From Streptomyces sp. NBC_01445 (lineage in GTDB: Bacteria > Actinomycetota > Actinomycetes > Streptomycetales > Streptomycetaceae), in contig NZ_CP109486.1 in assembly GCF_035918235.1 (NCBI RefSeq), positions 682,001-746,000 of the forward strand: a stretch of DNA of 64,000 nt. The letters run 5' to 3'. The translations under genes were made by a program, and so were the position numbers. Below, piece by piece: positions 28,779 through 37,815 of this stretch (the first letter of the stretch is position 1; each line of letters begins with the position of its first letter). The notes under the pieces were generated by a model, which saw only the letters and a program-made list of their open reading frames with translations, had not been told where the DNA came from and did not search any database.

Positions 28779-29834
28779 ATGGCTACTTCCGCCCCCGGCC
28801 CGAGGCCGCCGACGATCGCCGATGTCGCACGCGTCGCCGGCGTTTCGCGCACGACCGTGTCGCACGCCCTGAACGGCCTCGGCAAGGTCGACCCCCGGAC
28901 CCGGGAGCGCGTCAGGCAGGTCGCGGCGGAGCTGGGCTACCGCCCCAACCTTCGGGCGCAGCGACTGCGGCGTGGACAAGCCAAGGCCATTGCGCTGGCC
29001 TCCTCGATGCCGTTCGCGGTGGCGGGCGGGCCGTCCCGGCTCGGCTTCTACATGGAGGTCGCGGCGGCGGCCGCGGAGAGCGCACTCCTTCACGACTACG
29101 CACTCGTCCTCGTACCCCCCGTGCAGTCGCGTTCCGCGCTGTACTCCGTCGACATCGACGGGGCCATCGTGGTCGAGCCGGAAGTCGATGATGCCGCGAT
29201 CGCACAACTGCGTGAACGCGGGCTGCCGTACGTGACACTCGGCAGGCCCGTGTCTGCCGAGGAGGACGCGCCCTACGTCGACCTGCGCGGTGAACTGGTG
29301 GTGGAACTGCTGCTGGCGCACCTGCACGAGCAGGGTGCGGTGAGGCCGGCGCTGATCGTGGGCTCCGGTTCGCGGCGTTCATCCATCGATGCGCTCACCG
29401 CGTACGAGCGCGTGGCCGCGCGACACGGCTGGACGCCGATCGTGGCGAGGGCCCCGGAGTCGGGCGGTGAGCAGGCGGGGTACGAGCGGTGCGCCGAACT
29501 GCTCGCCGAGCACCCGGACGTCGACGCGGTCTGCGCGCTGGTCGATGCCTTCGCGGTGGGCGCGGTCCGGGCAATCCGGGACAGCGGACGGACCGTACCG
29601 GACGGCGTCATGGTCGTCACCCGCTACGACGGCCTGCGCGCCCGTACGTGTGAACCGCCTCTGACGGCGGTCGACCTGCACCTGGACAAGGCGGCGTCCG
29701 ACGCGGTGGAGCTGTTGCTGGGGCGGCTTCGCGGGGACACCGCGACGCCGTCGGTGACGGTGTCCCCGAACCCGCGGGTGATCGTCCGGGCTTCGTCGGC
29801 AAGAGCCGGCCGGAGGTCAACCACCCGGACCTAA
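28779..29834 (+). CDS. LacI-family transcriptional regulator
   Basis: 351 aa from ATG 28779 with GAGGAG upstream. The HTH and hinge are TIADVARVAGVSRTTVSHAL, NGLGKVDPRTRERVRQVAAE, LGYRPNLRAQRLRRG; the periplasmic-binding-like sensor domain follows (GAIVVEPEVDD, RALIVGSGSR-type strand). It probably represses the divergent 2-hydroxyacid dehydrogenase in response to a sugar-like or hydroxyacid ligand (inference). The 28448-28778 gap holds both promoters; I see no outstanding LacI-type palindrome there. Confidence 0.92.
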   Translation: MATSAPGPRPPTIADVARVAGVSRTTVSHALNGLGKVDPRTRERVRQVAAELGYRPNLRAQRLRRGQAKAIALASSMPFAVAGGPSRLGFYMEVAAAAAESALLHDYALVLVPPVQSRSALYSVDIDGAIVVEPEVDDAAIAQLRERGLPYVTLGRPVSAEEDAPYVDLRGELVVELLLAHLHEQGAVRPALIVGSGSRRSSIDALTAYERVAARHGWTPIVARAPESGGEQAGYERCAELLAEHPDVDAVCALVDAFAVGAVRAIRDSGRTVPDGVMVVTRYDGLRARTCEPPLTAVDLHLDKAASDAVELLLGRLRGDTATPSVTVSPNPRVIVRASSARAGRRSTTRT

Positions 29835-29906
29835 GACGATGGATCGATTGGTGCGAGAGCCCACGAATGGGTCTCTAATGCTGCGCCGCAGAAGTTCCGC
29901 CGATGG

Positions 29907-30449
29907 CTATCGAGCGGTAAGGCGTTTGTTGATGTCCTCGACGTCGAACTGGACAGGGTCGAAGGTGCCGCCGACCCATTCCAGGAGTTCGTCGTGCTCC
30001 TCGTGCCCGGGGTCGGTGATGGCCTCGATGAAGTTCGCGTAGCCCCACGGGCCGCCGCAGTCCTCGGGCGGGCAGGCCCGGCGGCCGGTCAGGCATCGGG
30101 GGTAGGCCGTTCCCGGTTCCCTGGGCAGGGCCTTCTCCACCTCGATGCGGTGCCCCCAGCCGTCACCGAAGTCATAGGTGTAGCTGATCTTGTCCCCGAC
30201 GGCGGGCGCCACCGCGTAGAGCGGGACCTTGCGTTCGTCGCGGTGGCCGAGCTCGCTGTCACGGCGCCCGTAGTCGCCGACCGGGGTCTCAAAGAGGTGC
30301 ATGTGATAGTTCTCCCAGCCCATCGCCCTCTGGATCACCAGGTGCAGGCGGTCGAGTGTGAGGTCGGCCGGAACCTGCAGCCGTCGCCAGATCGGCGGGC
30401 GGATGTCGGCCAGGGTGACCTTGATCTGCAGGACGGAGTCAGCAGGCAT
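29907..30449 (-). CDS. plasmid pRiA4b ORF-3 family protein
   Basis: 180 aa. LQIKVTLADIRPPIWRRLQV, LDRLHLVIQRAMGWENYHMH, then YTYDFGDGWGHRIEVEK and CPPEDCGGPWGYANFIEAI are the defining motifs of the pRiA4b ORF-3 family. Function unknown; family members are frequent on plasmids and next to transposons. Confidence 0.92.
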   Translation of the reverse strand: MPADSVLQIKVTLADIRPPIWRRLQVPADLTLDRLHLVIQRAMGWENYHMHLFETPVGDYGRRDSELGHRDERKVPLYAVAPAVGDKISYTYDFGDGWGHRIEVEKALPREPGTAYPRCLTGRRACPPEDCGGPWGYANFIEAITDPGHEEHDELLEWVGGTFDPVQFDVEDINKRLTAR

Positions 30450-30627
30450 GGCACGGTTCCTTCACAGCGACGGCGCTCTCGCCCTCAGTCTGGCGGGGTC
30501 GCCCCTCGGTGGTGTGAGCACGTACCCGCTCCTCCAACACACACCGATCGTCAGGATCAAGCACCGCGCCCGGTCAACGAGACGGCGCCCATCGGCGGAA
30601 CTTAGAGGCGGCGGGCGCCACTGCTGG

Positions 30628-30912
30628 TCAGCTCATCCGCTCCACAGCGTCCTTGGACTCCTTGAGCCCTTCGCCGGTGAGCTGTCGGTACACCTTGATG
30701 GCCTCGATCTTCTTGCCCTGCCGGATGAGTTCGTGCACCCGCTCCATGCCGGGTATCTGCGGCACCTCCACACCGAGGTGGCTGATCAGCAGATCCACTT
30801 TCTGCTCCAGACGGGCAAGCCGTCGCTCGACACTCACGATCTTCCCCGACGGGGACGACAGAGAGAGCAGGGCAACGAGGACAAGGACAGCGGACAGCAG
30901 TACGAATTCCAT
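30628..30912 (-). CDS. membrane-anchored ribosomal L7/L12-like domain protein
   Basis: 94 aa. One N-terminal membrane segment (FVLLSAVLVLVALLSLSS), then a short coiled region (VERRLARLEQKVDLLISHLG), then VHELIRQGKKIEAIKVYRQL and GLKESKDAVERM, which match the C-terminal domain of ribosomal protein L7/L12 (GKKIEAIKxxRxxTGLGLKEAKDxVE). It is not a ribosomal protein because it lacks the dimerisation half. Probably a small inner-membrane protein of unknown role. Confidence 0.8.
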   Translation of the reverse strand: MEFVLLSAVLVLVALLSLSSPSGKIVSVERRLARLEQKVDLLISHLGVEVPQIPGMERVHELIRQGKKIEAIKVYRQLTGEGLKESKDAVERMS

Positions 30913-30962
30913 GCTCGAACCTTATGGCTTCGCGACGGACGCTCTGTCAGTTGTGTCAACTG

Positions 30963-30983
30963 CCCGGTCGTGGAACGACCGGG
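30963..30983. repeat. right-end hairpin of the first TnpB element
   Basis: CCCGGTCG, loop TGGAA, CGACCGGG, located just past the tnpB stop on the minus strand. Position and structure fit the right-end hairpin, and likely the 3' part of the omega RNA, of an IS200/IS605-type element. Confidence 0.6.
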
Positions 30984-31034
30984 TTTGCTGCTCGAGTCAT
31001 CACTGGCTGTGATGGGTTCGGCTGCGTCCAGTTC

Positions 31035-32206
31035 TCACGCGATGAGGGTGAGTTCAGGGGCCGTTGACTGAGCCCCGCAGACCCACACCATCCAGCCGCG
31101 TTGGCGGATGTTGTGGGACGCGTTGTGGTCTGCGTGCTCAACGAATCCGCAGACCCGGCACGCGAAGCGGGCCTGGGCGGGCCGGTTCGCGCGTTCGGTG
31201 TGATGGCACTTCGAGCATTCCTGGCTGGTGTAGGCCGGATCGACGTGCACGACCGGCACCCCGGCCCGCTTCGCCTTGTAGGCGATGAAGGAGCCGAGTT
31301 GGGCGAAGGGCCAGGAGTGGAGCGTGGTGCGTTGGGGCTTTCTCAGCCGTGCCCGCTCGCGGATGCCCGTGAGTGTCTCCAGGGCGATCCCGCGACCGGT
31401 GCGTTCAGCCTCCGCCACGATCCGCTTCGAAATCTTGTGGTTGATGTCCTTGTTCCGCCGGGCTTCCTTGCCCGCGTGCTTCTTCGCCCGCCGCTTGGCG
31501 GACTTGGTGTTCTTCTTCTGCAGCTTGGACCGCAGCTTGCGGTCCTGTTCCCGCTTGCGGTTGATCCGGCGACCGCAATGTCGTCCCCCGTCGGAGGTGA
31601 CCGCGATGTTCGCGATCCCCAGGTCCACCCCGAGGAACCCGACCGGGTGGGTGTTCGGGGCGGCTTCGGGGATCTCGCAGGTCGCGATCAAGAACCATTT
31701 CCCGCCCTGGCACACCAGGTCGGACTCACCCCTGCGGTGCGCGGCCAGGACCTCCAGCTGCTCGGCCTGCCCGGTAAAGGGCACATTCTTCAGCCGTCCG
31801 GCCGTGGTCCAGATCGATACCGTGCGTGCCTGGTGCTGCCAGGACAGCATCCGGTCGTCGTACGGCTGAGCCGCCTGGGGCCGGAAGGCCACCGGTTTGC
31901 CCGAGGCGCGGGCGTGACGCTCGTGCCGGGCCGCCCGTAGCGGCCGTTACGCAGGTTCGCCTTCAAGGTGGTGTAGGCGTCGCAGGTCTTCTTGATGGCG
32001 TGCTGGGCGGCCTGCGCGCCCAGATGCCACCGCTCCCGGATCTCGGCATAGGTGTGCTTGCGGAGCTCAAGCGGACGTCGCGCTTCCTTCTCGAATGCGA
32101 CGGACGCGGCCCAGGTGGCGGCCTCGTTGCAGGCGTGCAGGGTCGCCTCAAGTGCCGCCGCCTGTACGGGCGTCGGCAGCAGCTTCACCCGCACCACCAG
32201 CTTCAC
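31035..32206 (-). pseudogene. tnpB: TnpB (IS200/IS605-type), frameshifted
   Basis: GTG at 32206 begins VKLVVRVKLLPTPVQAAALE; the frame breaks near 31935 and resumes as ERHARASGKPVAFRPQAAQP. All RuvC residues are kept: Asp in VGFLGVDLGIANIA, Glu in ALETLTGIRERA, Asp in EHADHNASHNI, and a CxxC zinc ribbon (CSKC, CRVC). One base restores a protein of about 390 aa, so this is a fresh pseudogene, a programmed shift or a sequencing error. No TnpA gene is present. TnpB is an RNA-guided nuclease that promotes retention of its element. Confidence 0.85.
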
Positions 32207-32410
32207 GAGCAGCGAACCTACACACCCGGCCGAAGACCCACCACACGTTCGCCCCCGCCCCACCCCAACGAGCGACACCCGCCCCAGCCCTGCCCGCGCA
32301 CACCGCCGTGGCCCGGCTCCGCCGGAACGCCTCCCGGCCGCTCCGCAGCCGTCATCGCCTACGGCACATCACGGCGACGCTCCGCGTCGCACCCCGTGGC
32401 TGCGATTCCT

Positions 32411-32430
32411 CCCGGGCGTGAACGCCCGGG
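32411..32430. repeat. left-end hairpin of the first TnpB element
   Basis: CCCGGGCGT, loop GA, ACGCCCGGG, preceded by TGCGATTCCT. The same GATTCCT-hairpin context recurs at 32765-32791 and, inverted, at 44103-44130. Confidence 0.65.
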
Positions 32431-32470
32431 GCTCCTCGCAAGAATCCGCTGAACACCGTGCCTCACGCCA

Positions 32471-32797
32471 TCATCGCTGGTCGGCGGCAGAGGCCTCCTC
32501 TTCGGCAGTGCGGCGGAACTTCCGCGGCGCATCACCAGGATCCCCTCGTGCAGGCATGCAGGGCTCCTCAAGTGCCGCTGCCTGGTGGGGCGTTGGCAGG
32601 AGTCTCACCTGCGCGGTCAACTTCACGACCGCGACGTTGCCTGCCGGCTGACGTACCGGCATTCGAACAGCGCACATTCCTCACCGCACACACCCGCCCG
32701 GTTTCTTGCGGGCGCTCCGCGACCCGTTGCCGCGTCGATGCCTCGCATCGCCATCACCGGATGCGATTCCTCCCGGGGGCAGACCCCCGGGGTCCTG
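32471..32797 (-). mobile_element. relic of a second TnpB element (left end plus start of tnpB)
   Basis: Left-end hairpin CCCGGGGG/CCCCCGGG at 32772-32791, then GCTGTTCGAATGCCGGTACG, then a truncated tnpB start VKLTAQVRLLPTPHQAAALE that soon degenerates. Closely related to the relic at 44103-44490. No nuclease domain remains. Confidence 0.65.
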
Positions 32798-32881
32798 GCT
32801 GATCTTCTTCCAGCCGCAGGTCGTGCCGGCGCTGGTGCAGTGCTCGAAGCCAGGGTTGCTGACATAGACGGTGTTGTTGTC
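32798..32881 (-). repeat. 84-bp coding-type repeat, copy 1
   Basis: The minus strand encodes NTVYVSNPGFEHC then TSAGTTCGWKKIS. About 90% identical to 38833-38915. It abuts the TnpB relic's left end directly after GATCAGC. Origin unknown; it looks like the end of a small Cys-containing protein. Confidence 0.7.
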
Positions 32882-32968
32882 CTGCATCCGCCAAGCCGGG
32901 CCGGGATCTCGTGGAAGGTCCCGTGTTCTGGGTGAGCGGGGGCCGAGCACCCAGCCTCACTTTTATAT

Positions 32969-32992
32969 GTTCTATGCTATAAACCATAGAAC
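32969..32992. promoter_or_regulatory. inverted repeat, probable TetR operator
   Basis: GTTCTATG, 8-base spacer, CATAGAAC; AT-rich against a GC-rich background and about 100 bases upstream of the TetR gene at 33096. Likely autoregulatory operator for the TetR, enoyl-CoA hydratase and thioesterase operon. Confidence 0.7.
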
Positions 32993-33095
32993 GCTTTTCG
33001 GCCGGTCCGCCGACAGGACCAAAGACCACGTCAACGCGATCTGAGTCGTCTTCCCGCAGATCAGCGGCGGCACGGAGGGCGAGGAAAGAGGCGCG

Positions 33096-33707
33096 ATGAG
33101 TCCCCGCAGGAGTGACAGCCGTGAGCGCATGCTGCGCTCCACGATGACCTTGCTGCGCGTGCACGGCGCGAGCGCGACCACCGTCGACCGGGTGCTGGCG
33201 GACAGCGGTGCCCCGCGCGGCTCGGTCTACCACCACTTCCCCGGCGGTCGGACCCAGATGGTCGAGGAGGCGGTTGCCCTCGGCGGGGACCTGGTGACCG
33301 GCATGATCGAGACCCTCGCGCAGGCCGAAGACCCGGTCCGAGCGGTGGACGATTTCTTCGCCCGCTGGCGCAGCCAGGTGGAGGACAGCGGTTTCCGGTC
33401 CGGTTGCCCGATCGTCGCGGTGGCCGTGGAGACCAACGACGACGCACCCCAGCTCGCCCGCTCCGCAGGCCAGGCCTTCGCCCGCTGGCAGAAGGCGTTC
33501 ACCGCCCTCCTGCGGGGGCATGGCCTGTCCGAGGAGCGCAGCCGCCGCCTGGCCGCCCTGATCGTGGCCGCGGAGGAGGGCGCTGTGGTGCTGTGCCGGG
33601 CCCAGCAGAGCACCGCCCCGATGGAGGACGCGGCCGCCGAGATCCACGAACTGCTCGTCCAGGCCCTCTCCGACCGGCCCGAAACCGGCGACGGTACCCG
33701 TCCGTGA
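33096..33707 (+). CDS. TetR-family regulator (LmrA/YxaF-like)
   Basis: 203 aa. HTH segments SRERMLRSTMTLLRVHGASA, TTVDRVLADSGAPRGSVYHH, FPGGRTQMVEEAV match the LmrA/YxaF branch, as does FRSGCPIVAVAVE in the ligand domain. It is the first gene of a three-gene run with a hydratase and a thioesterase and is likely the local repressor. Confidence 0.9.
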   Translation: MSPRRSDSRERMLRSTMTLLRVHGASATTVDRVLADSGAPRGSVYHHFPGGRTQMVEEAVALGGDLVTGMIETLAQAEDPVRAVDDFFARWRSQVEDSGFRSGCPIVAVAVETNDDAPQLARSAGQAFARWQKAFTALLRGHGLSEERSRRLAALIVAAEEGAVVLCRAQQSTAPMEDAAAEIHELLVQALSDRPETGDGTRP

Positions 33708-33756
33708 CCCGTCGCAACGCCGACCGCACCGACCGACCCATTTCAAAGGAGCCGCC

Positions 33757-34428
33757 ATGCCCACGCTGGAACGCCACGACGACGTCTTCATCCTCGATCT
33801 CGGCGATGGGGAGAACCGCTTCCACCCCGACTGGATCGCCGCCTTCGACACCGCCCTGGACGAAGTAGAGAAGGCCGAGGGACCGCGCGCCCTGGTCACC
33901 GTCGCAACCGGCAAGTTCTACTCCAACGGACTGGACCTGGACTGGCTCTCCGCCCACGCCGAGCAGCACCAGGACTACGTCGTCTCCGTCCAGCGGGTCT
34001 TCGCCCGCCTGCTCTCCTTGCCCGTGATCACCGTGGCCGCCGTCCAGGGACACGCCTTCGCCGCCGGAGCGATGCTCACCCTCGCCCACGACTTCCGGGT
34101 GATGCGCACCGACCGCGGTTTCTGGTGCCTGCCCGAGGTCGACATCAACATTCCCTTCACTCGCGGCATGGCCGCCCTCATCCAGGCCCGCCTCGCCCCG
34201 CAGACCGCACACGAGGCCATGCTCACCGGCGGCCGCTACGGCGGCACCGATGCGGCAGCCGCCGGCATCGTCGACCAGGCCGTCGCCGAGGACGCCGTCC
34301 GCACCACCGCCGTGGAACTCGCCCGCACCAACGCGGGCAAGGCCGGCGACACCCTGGCCACCATCAAGGCCCGGATGTACGCGCCCGCCCTGGCCGCCCT
34401 GCGCGACACGGACAGCCCGCTCGCCTGA
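33757..34428 (+). CDS. enoyl-CoA hydratase/isomerase family protein
   Basis: 223 aa, short for the crotonase family. VTVATGKFYSNGLDLDWLSA holds the first oxyanion-hole segment, and AAVQGHAFAAGAMLTLAHDF the second; FWCLPEVDINIPFTRGMAAL follows. The FYSNGLDL form resembles peroxisomal delta3,delta2-enoyl-CoA isomerases. It acts on acyl-CoA thioesters in the cytosol. Cotranscribed with the TetR and thioesterase genes. Confidence 0.85.
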   Translation: MPTLERHDDVFILDLGDGENRFHPDWIAAFDTALDEVEKAEGPRALVTVATGKFYSNGLDLDWLSAHAEQHQDYVVSVQRVFARLLSLPVITVAAVQGHAFAAGAMLTLAHDFRVMRTDRGFWCLPEVDINIPFTRGMAALIQARLAPQTAHEAMLTGGRYGGTDAAAAGIVDQAVAEDAVRTTAVELARTNAGKAGDTLATIKARMYAPALAALRDTDSPLA

Positions 34429-34493
34429 CCCGCCCTTCGAAACCCGACCGCCGCACCCCCGCAGCGCTCCAGCCCATCAAGGAGACCACGACC

Positions 34494-34949
34494 ATGACGA
34501 CCACCGACCCCGCCGCCTTGACCGGCCTGGAACTGATGCGCTGGGTGCAGAGCACGAACAGCGACGACATCCCCTCCATACGCCGCCTGATCGGCATGCG
34601 CGTCGACGATGTCGATCATGGGCGCGTCGTCATGTCCCTCAAGACCCGTCCCGACTTCACCAACCCCCTCGGCACCGTCCACGGCGGCATCGCCGCCACC
34701 CTCCTCGACTCGGTCATGGGTTGTGCCGTCCACACCACCCTGCCCGCCGGGGTCGGCTACACCACCCTCGAACTCAAGGTCAACTACATCCGCGCCTCCC
34801 ACGTCAACGGCCAGAAACTCACCGCCAGCGGCACCGTCATTCACGCCGGTCGCCGCACCGCCACCGCTGAAGGCAAGGTGGTGGACGACAACGGCAAGCT
34901 CATCGCCCACGCCACCACCACCTGCCTCATCCTCCAGCCAGCCGAGTGA
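34494..34949 (+). CDS. PaaI-family thioesterase
   Basis: 151-aa hotdog-fold protein from ATG 34494 with AAGGAG upstream. TNPLGTVHGGIAATLLDSVM is the conserved HGG motif with the catalytic Asp context, followed by YTTLELKVNYIRAS and GRRTATAEGKVVDDNGKLIA. It hydrolyses acyl- or aryl-CoA thioesters, a natural partner of the enoyl-CoA hydratase 66 bases upstream. Confidence 0.88.
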   Translation: MTTTDPAALTGLELMRWVQSTNSDDIPSIRRLIGMRVDDVDHGRVVMSLKTRPDFTNPLGTVHGGIAATLLDSVMGCAVHTTLPAGVGYTTLELKVNYIRASHVNGQKLTASGTVIHAGRRTATAEGKVVDDNGKLIAHATTTCLILQPAE

Positions 34950-35170
34950 TCAGTACGCGGCGTCCTCCTCGGCGGCATCCGGGTCCCGGAGGGGGCGCAG
35001 TCCCTGGCCGCGGCCACTGGCCAGGGTGCTGAACAGACAGCGGCCCAGGAAGTTGACGTGCCGGTCCTTGAGCGGAGAGAGCCGGGCTACATCCTCGTCC
35101 TTGATGCCGTTTCCCTCGGCGCGGAGCTGGGCGACAGCGGCGTCCAGGTAGCGGGCGTTCCACAGGACCA
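34950..35170 (-). pseudogene. Tn3-family transposase, C-terminal fragment
   Basis: LNAMVLWNARYLDAAVAQLR, IKDEDVARLSPLKDRHVNFL and LRPLRDPDAAEEDA are the last 70 residues of Tn3-type transposases. It faces away from the fragment at 35190-35751, which carries an earlier part of the same kind of protein. Confidence 0.85.
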
Positions 35171-35189
35171 TGGCGTTGAGGCCCCGGTG

Positions 35190-35751
35190 TCCTGGCTCAG
35201 ACACCTGCTGGCCCTCTTCGCCCTGGGCACGCACATAGGCATCCGCGGCATCGTGGCGACCGGGGAGCACGGCGAGAGCGAAGCCGCGCTGCGGCACGTG
35301 CGCCGGCACTTCATCACCGTCGCAACCTCCGCGCCGCGGTGACGAAGCTCGTCCGCCACTTTCGCCGCCCGCGGCACCGCGTGGTGGGGCCATGGGGAAC
35401 GAGTGCGCCTCGGACTCGAAGAAGCTCTGCTCCTGGTCCTCGAACTTCATGACCGAGTACCACGCCCGCTACGACGGCAACGACGGCAACGACGTGATGA
35501 TCTACTGGCACGTCGAGCGGAAGAACATCTACATCTACTCCCAGCTCAGGTCCTGCTCGTCGTCCGAGGTTGCGACGGTGATCGAGGGCCTACTACGGCA
35601 CCGCACGGACGCCGACATCGAGTCCAACTACGTTGATACGCACGGCGCGAGCATCGTCGGGTTCACCTTCACCGAGTTACTCAACTTCCGCCTGCTGCCG
35701 GGCAGCATGGACATCAGCAACGACGGATGGTCGTCACAGGGCAACCCTTAG
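35190..35751 (+). pseudogene. Tn3-family transposase, central fragment
   Basis: First frame: FALGTHIGIRGIVATGEHGE and ALRHVRRHFITV; after a frameshift, ECASDSKKLCSWSSNFMTEY, DVMIYWHVERKNIYIYSQLR and SNYVDTHGASIVGFTFTELL. These are the Tn3 catalytic-core segments, including the second Asp (YVDTHG). The N terminus and the part just before the inverted C-terminal piece are gone. Confidence 0.85.
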
Positions 35752-35761
35752 GGTATGCGGC

Positions 35762-36499
35762 ATGACGCTGCAACTTGTTCAGGTGAACTTCAAGGCCCGG
35801 GACGACTCGGCGCTTGGCCGGTTCTGGGCGGAGGTGCTCGGCTGGGGTGTTTCCAGCGAAGGGCCCGGAGTCACCAACCTGGAACCCGAGGGCTTCGACT
35901 GGCCGGACCCATCCGCCGTCTGCGTCGACCTGGTCCGCGTCCCGGACCCGGAGACGGTGAAGTACCGCGTGCACATCGAGCTCGCCACCACTTCCGACGC
36001 CCATCAGGCGGAGTTGGTCGCACGCCTGAAGGAGCTCGGGGCGACGACCGCCGATGTGGGCCAGGGCGAAGTGCCGTGGACGGTGATGGCCGACCCGGAA
36101 GGCAACGTGTTCAGCGTTCTGGAGCCCCGAGAGCTCTACCGGGACACCGGGCCGATAGCCGCCGTGGTCGTCGACTGCGCCGACCCACGGGCCATGGTCC
36201 GGTTCTGGGGCGAGGCAGTCGACTGGACCGTCCACGAACTGACCGACGACCGCGCCCTGCTGCGCTCCGTCAAGGGCGTCGGACCGTACCTGGAGTTCCG
36301 CCGCACGCCGGACGACAACGTCGTATCGAACCGCATCCATCTCGACGTGATGTCCAACCCTGTCGAGGATCAGGCGAGGGAGGTCACCCGGCTCGAAGGT
36401 CTCGGCGCGACACGGGCCGACGTGGGTCAGGGTGACGTCTCCTGGGTCGTCCTGGCTGACCCTGAGGGCAACGAGTTCTGCGTCCTCGGCCGGGGCTGA
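35762..36499 (+). CDS. two-domain VOC/glyoxalase-like protein
   Basis: 245 aa from ATG 35762. Two similar halves: LVQVNFKARDDSALGRFWAE ... MADPEGNVFSVLEP (to about residue 125) and VVDCADPRAMVRFWGEAVDW ... LADPEGNEFCVLGR. This is the tandem glyoxalase_6-type arrangement. Both halves keep DVGQG(E/D)V.W. Known VOC roles include drug binding and dioxygenase or isomerase chemistry; no specific one can be assigned. Confidence 0.88.
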   Translation: MTLQLVQVNFKARDDSALGRFWAEVLGWGVSSEGPGVTNLEPEGFDWPDPSAVCVDLVRVPDPETVKYRVHIELATTSDAHQAELVARLKELGATTADVGQGEVPWTVMADPEGNVFSVLEPRELYRDTGPIAAVVVDCADPRAMVRFWGEAVDWTVHELTDDRALLRSVKGVGPYLEFRRTPDDNVVSNRIHLDVMSNPVEDQAREVTRLEGLGATRADVGQGDVSWVVLADPEGNEFCVLGRG

Positions 36500-36520
36500 C
36501 GCGGAGCTCCGCCCGCTCCC

Positions 36521-36689
36521 TCATGGCGGTGCGGTGCGGTGCGGCAGTGCGCGGCGCTGACGATCGCGGCGGGCCTTCCGCGTGCTGGTCGCCGCGACTT
36601 CGATGACCTCTCGCATCTGCGCCACCATGGCGGACAACACGTTCTCATCGACCTCGCTGCCGCCCAGCTCACGTAGCCACGCAATGGCG
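36521..36689 (-). other. possible coding remnant of unknown family
   Basis: Minus strand reads AIAWLRELGGSEVDENVLSA then MVAQMREVIEVAATSTRKA before a low-complexity tail and stop. Coding-like but unrecognised, and joined to a transposase remnant upstream; likely debris. Confidence 0.25.
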
Positions 36690-37050
36690 CCCTGCTGCTC
36701 CGAAACCTCGGTCGCCGAGCAGCGGCCGGAGTTCCCCAATGGCCTCGGTGATTGTGGAGCGGGCCACCCCGTACAGTTCCGCGGGCGCGGCGTGCGGGAG
36801 CTGGGTGCGCAGATGGACCAGCATGACCAGCAACCCGGTCGGTAAACACCAGTTCGTACTTGCGCCCGGCCCCGGCCTGCCGGCGGCGCTCACCACCACG
36901 GCGCTCACCACCACGGCGGTCACGCAGCGTGGACTCACGTCGCACCTGCCACGGTGCGGCCAACTCCTCGATCAGAGCGCCGAGTTGTGCACGGGAGAGG
37001 CCGGTGAAGGCAGGATGGGACAAGGCCGCACGGGCCCAGTTCTTGGTCAC
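36690..37050 (-). pseudogene. IS5-like (HTH-DDE) transposase, N-terminal fragment
   Basis: LSHPAFTGLSRAQLGALIEE, AGRKYELVFTDRV, then after a frameshift LLVMLVHLRTQLPHAAPAEL and YGVARSTITEAIGELRPLL. This is the N-terminal helix-turn-helix part of a common Streptomyces IS5-type transposase. The catalytic domain is missing. Confidence 0.75.
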
Positions 37051-37101
37051 ACTCGAAGAACCCGCGCGGCCTCCTTCACGTCACGGCCTGTGACATCGCC
37101 C

Positions 37102-37815
37102 TCATGGTTGACGGGCGGGGTCGGGGTCCTCGTCCGACAAGAGGAACGCCGAAACCGCCTCGGCGAACGCCTTGGGCGCTGCATGGTGGATCAGGTGTCC
37201 GACCGGGATGGTGACCATGTGTCCCCCGGGGATGCGGCGGGCCAGCTCGGCGATGCCGTCCTGGGGGACATGGCTGCGTGGACCGCCGGCCACAACGAGA
37301 GTCTCGGCTGTGATCTGGCTGAGCCGCTCCAGCCACCTCGGGTCAGGCAGGTCGATCTGCCTCCTGACGGCCAGCACCATCTCCCAGTCGAAGGCCAGGT
37401 CGCCGTCCGGCCGGGTCGGTGTGGTCGGCTCCCGGGGACGCGGAACCGGAACGTCCTCCAGGACGAGCCGACTCACCCGCTGCGGATGCTCCTCCGCGAG
37501 CAGGTAGGCCACGATCCCACCCATGGAGTGCCCAATCAGGTCCACCCGGCCAAGCCCCAGTGCCTCCAGGAACCGGAGCACATCGGTCTGCATGAGTTCG
37601 AGGGAGTACTTCCCTGGCCAATCGCTTTGGCCGTGACCGCGAAGATCGAGAGCGTAAACCCGTCGGCTGCGGGCGAGGGCAGGTGCCACCATGTCCCAGT
37701 CGGTGGCGTCCTCGCCCAACGCATGCACCAGGACGAGCGGGGCACCGTCCAGCGGACCCGACACCTGATAGGCCAGCCGGATGCCTGCCACGTCGACCGA
37801 GTGATGATCAACCAT
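37102..37815 (-). CDS. alpha/beta hydrolase
   Basis: 237 aa. LVLVHALGEDATDWDMVAPA, VYALDLRGHGQSDWPG, then the nucleophile elbow LIGHSMGGIVAYLL with the catalytic Ser, and the late PVGHLIHHAAPKAF with the catalytic His. A soluble esterase- or lactonase-like enzyme without signal peptide. Substrate unknown. Flanked on both sides by transposase debris. Confidence 0.88.
   Translation of the reverse strand: MVDHHSVDVAGIRLAYQVSGPLDGAPLVLVHALGEDATDWDMVAPALARSRRVYALDLRGHGQSDWPGKYSLELMQTDVLRFLEALGLGRVDLIGHSMGGIVAYLLAEEHPQRVSRLVLEDVPVPRPREPTTPTRPDGDLAFDWEMVLAVRRQIDLPDPRWLERLSQITAETLVVAGGPRSHVPQDGIAELARRIPGGHMVTIPVGHLIHHAAPKAFAEAVSAFLLSDEDPDPARQP

Noticed and set aside
30963..30983. Simple Rho-independent terminator after tnpB
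   Set aside because: The hairpin matches the expected right end of an IS200/IS605 element and has only a short T-stretch; the element-end reading fits better.
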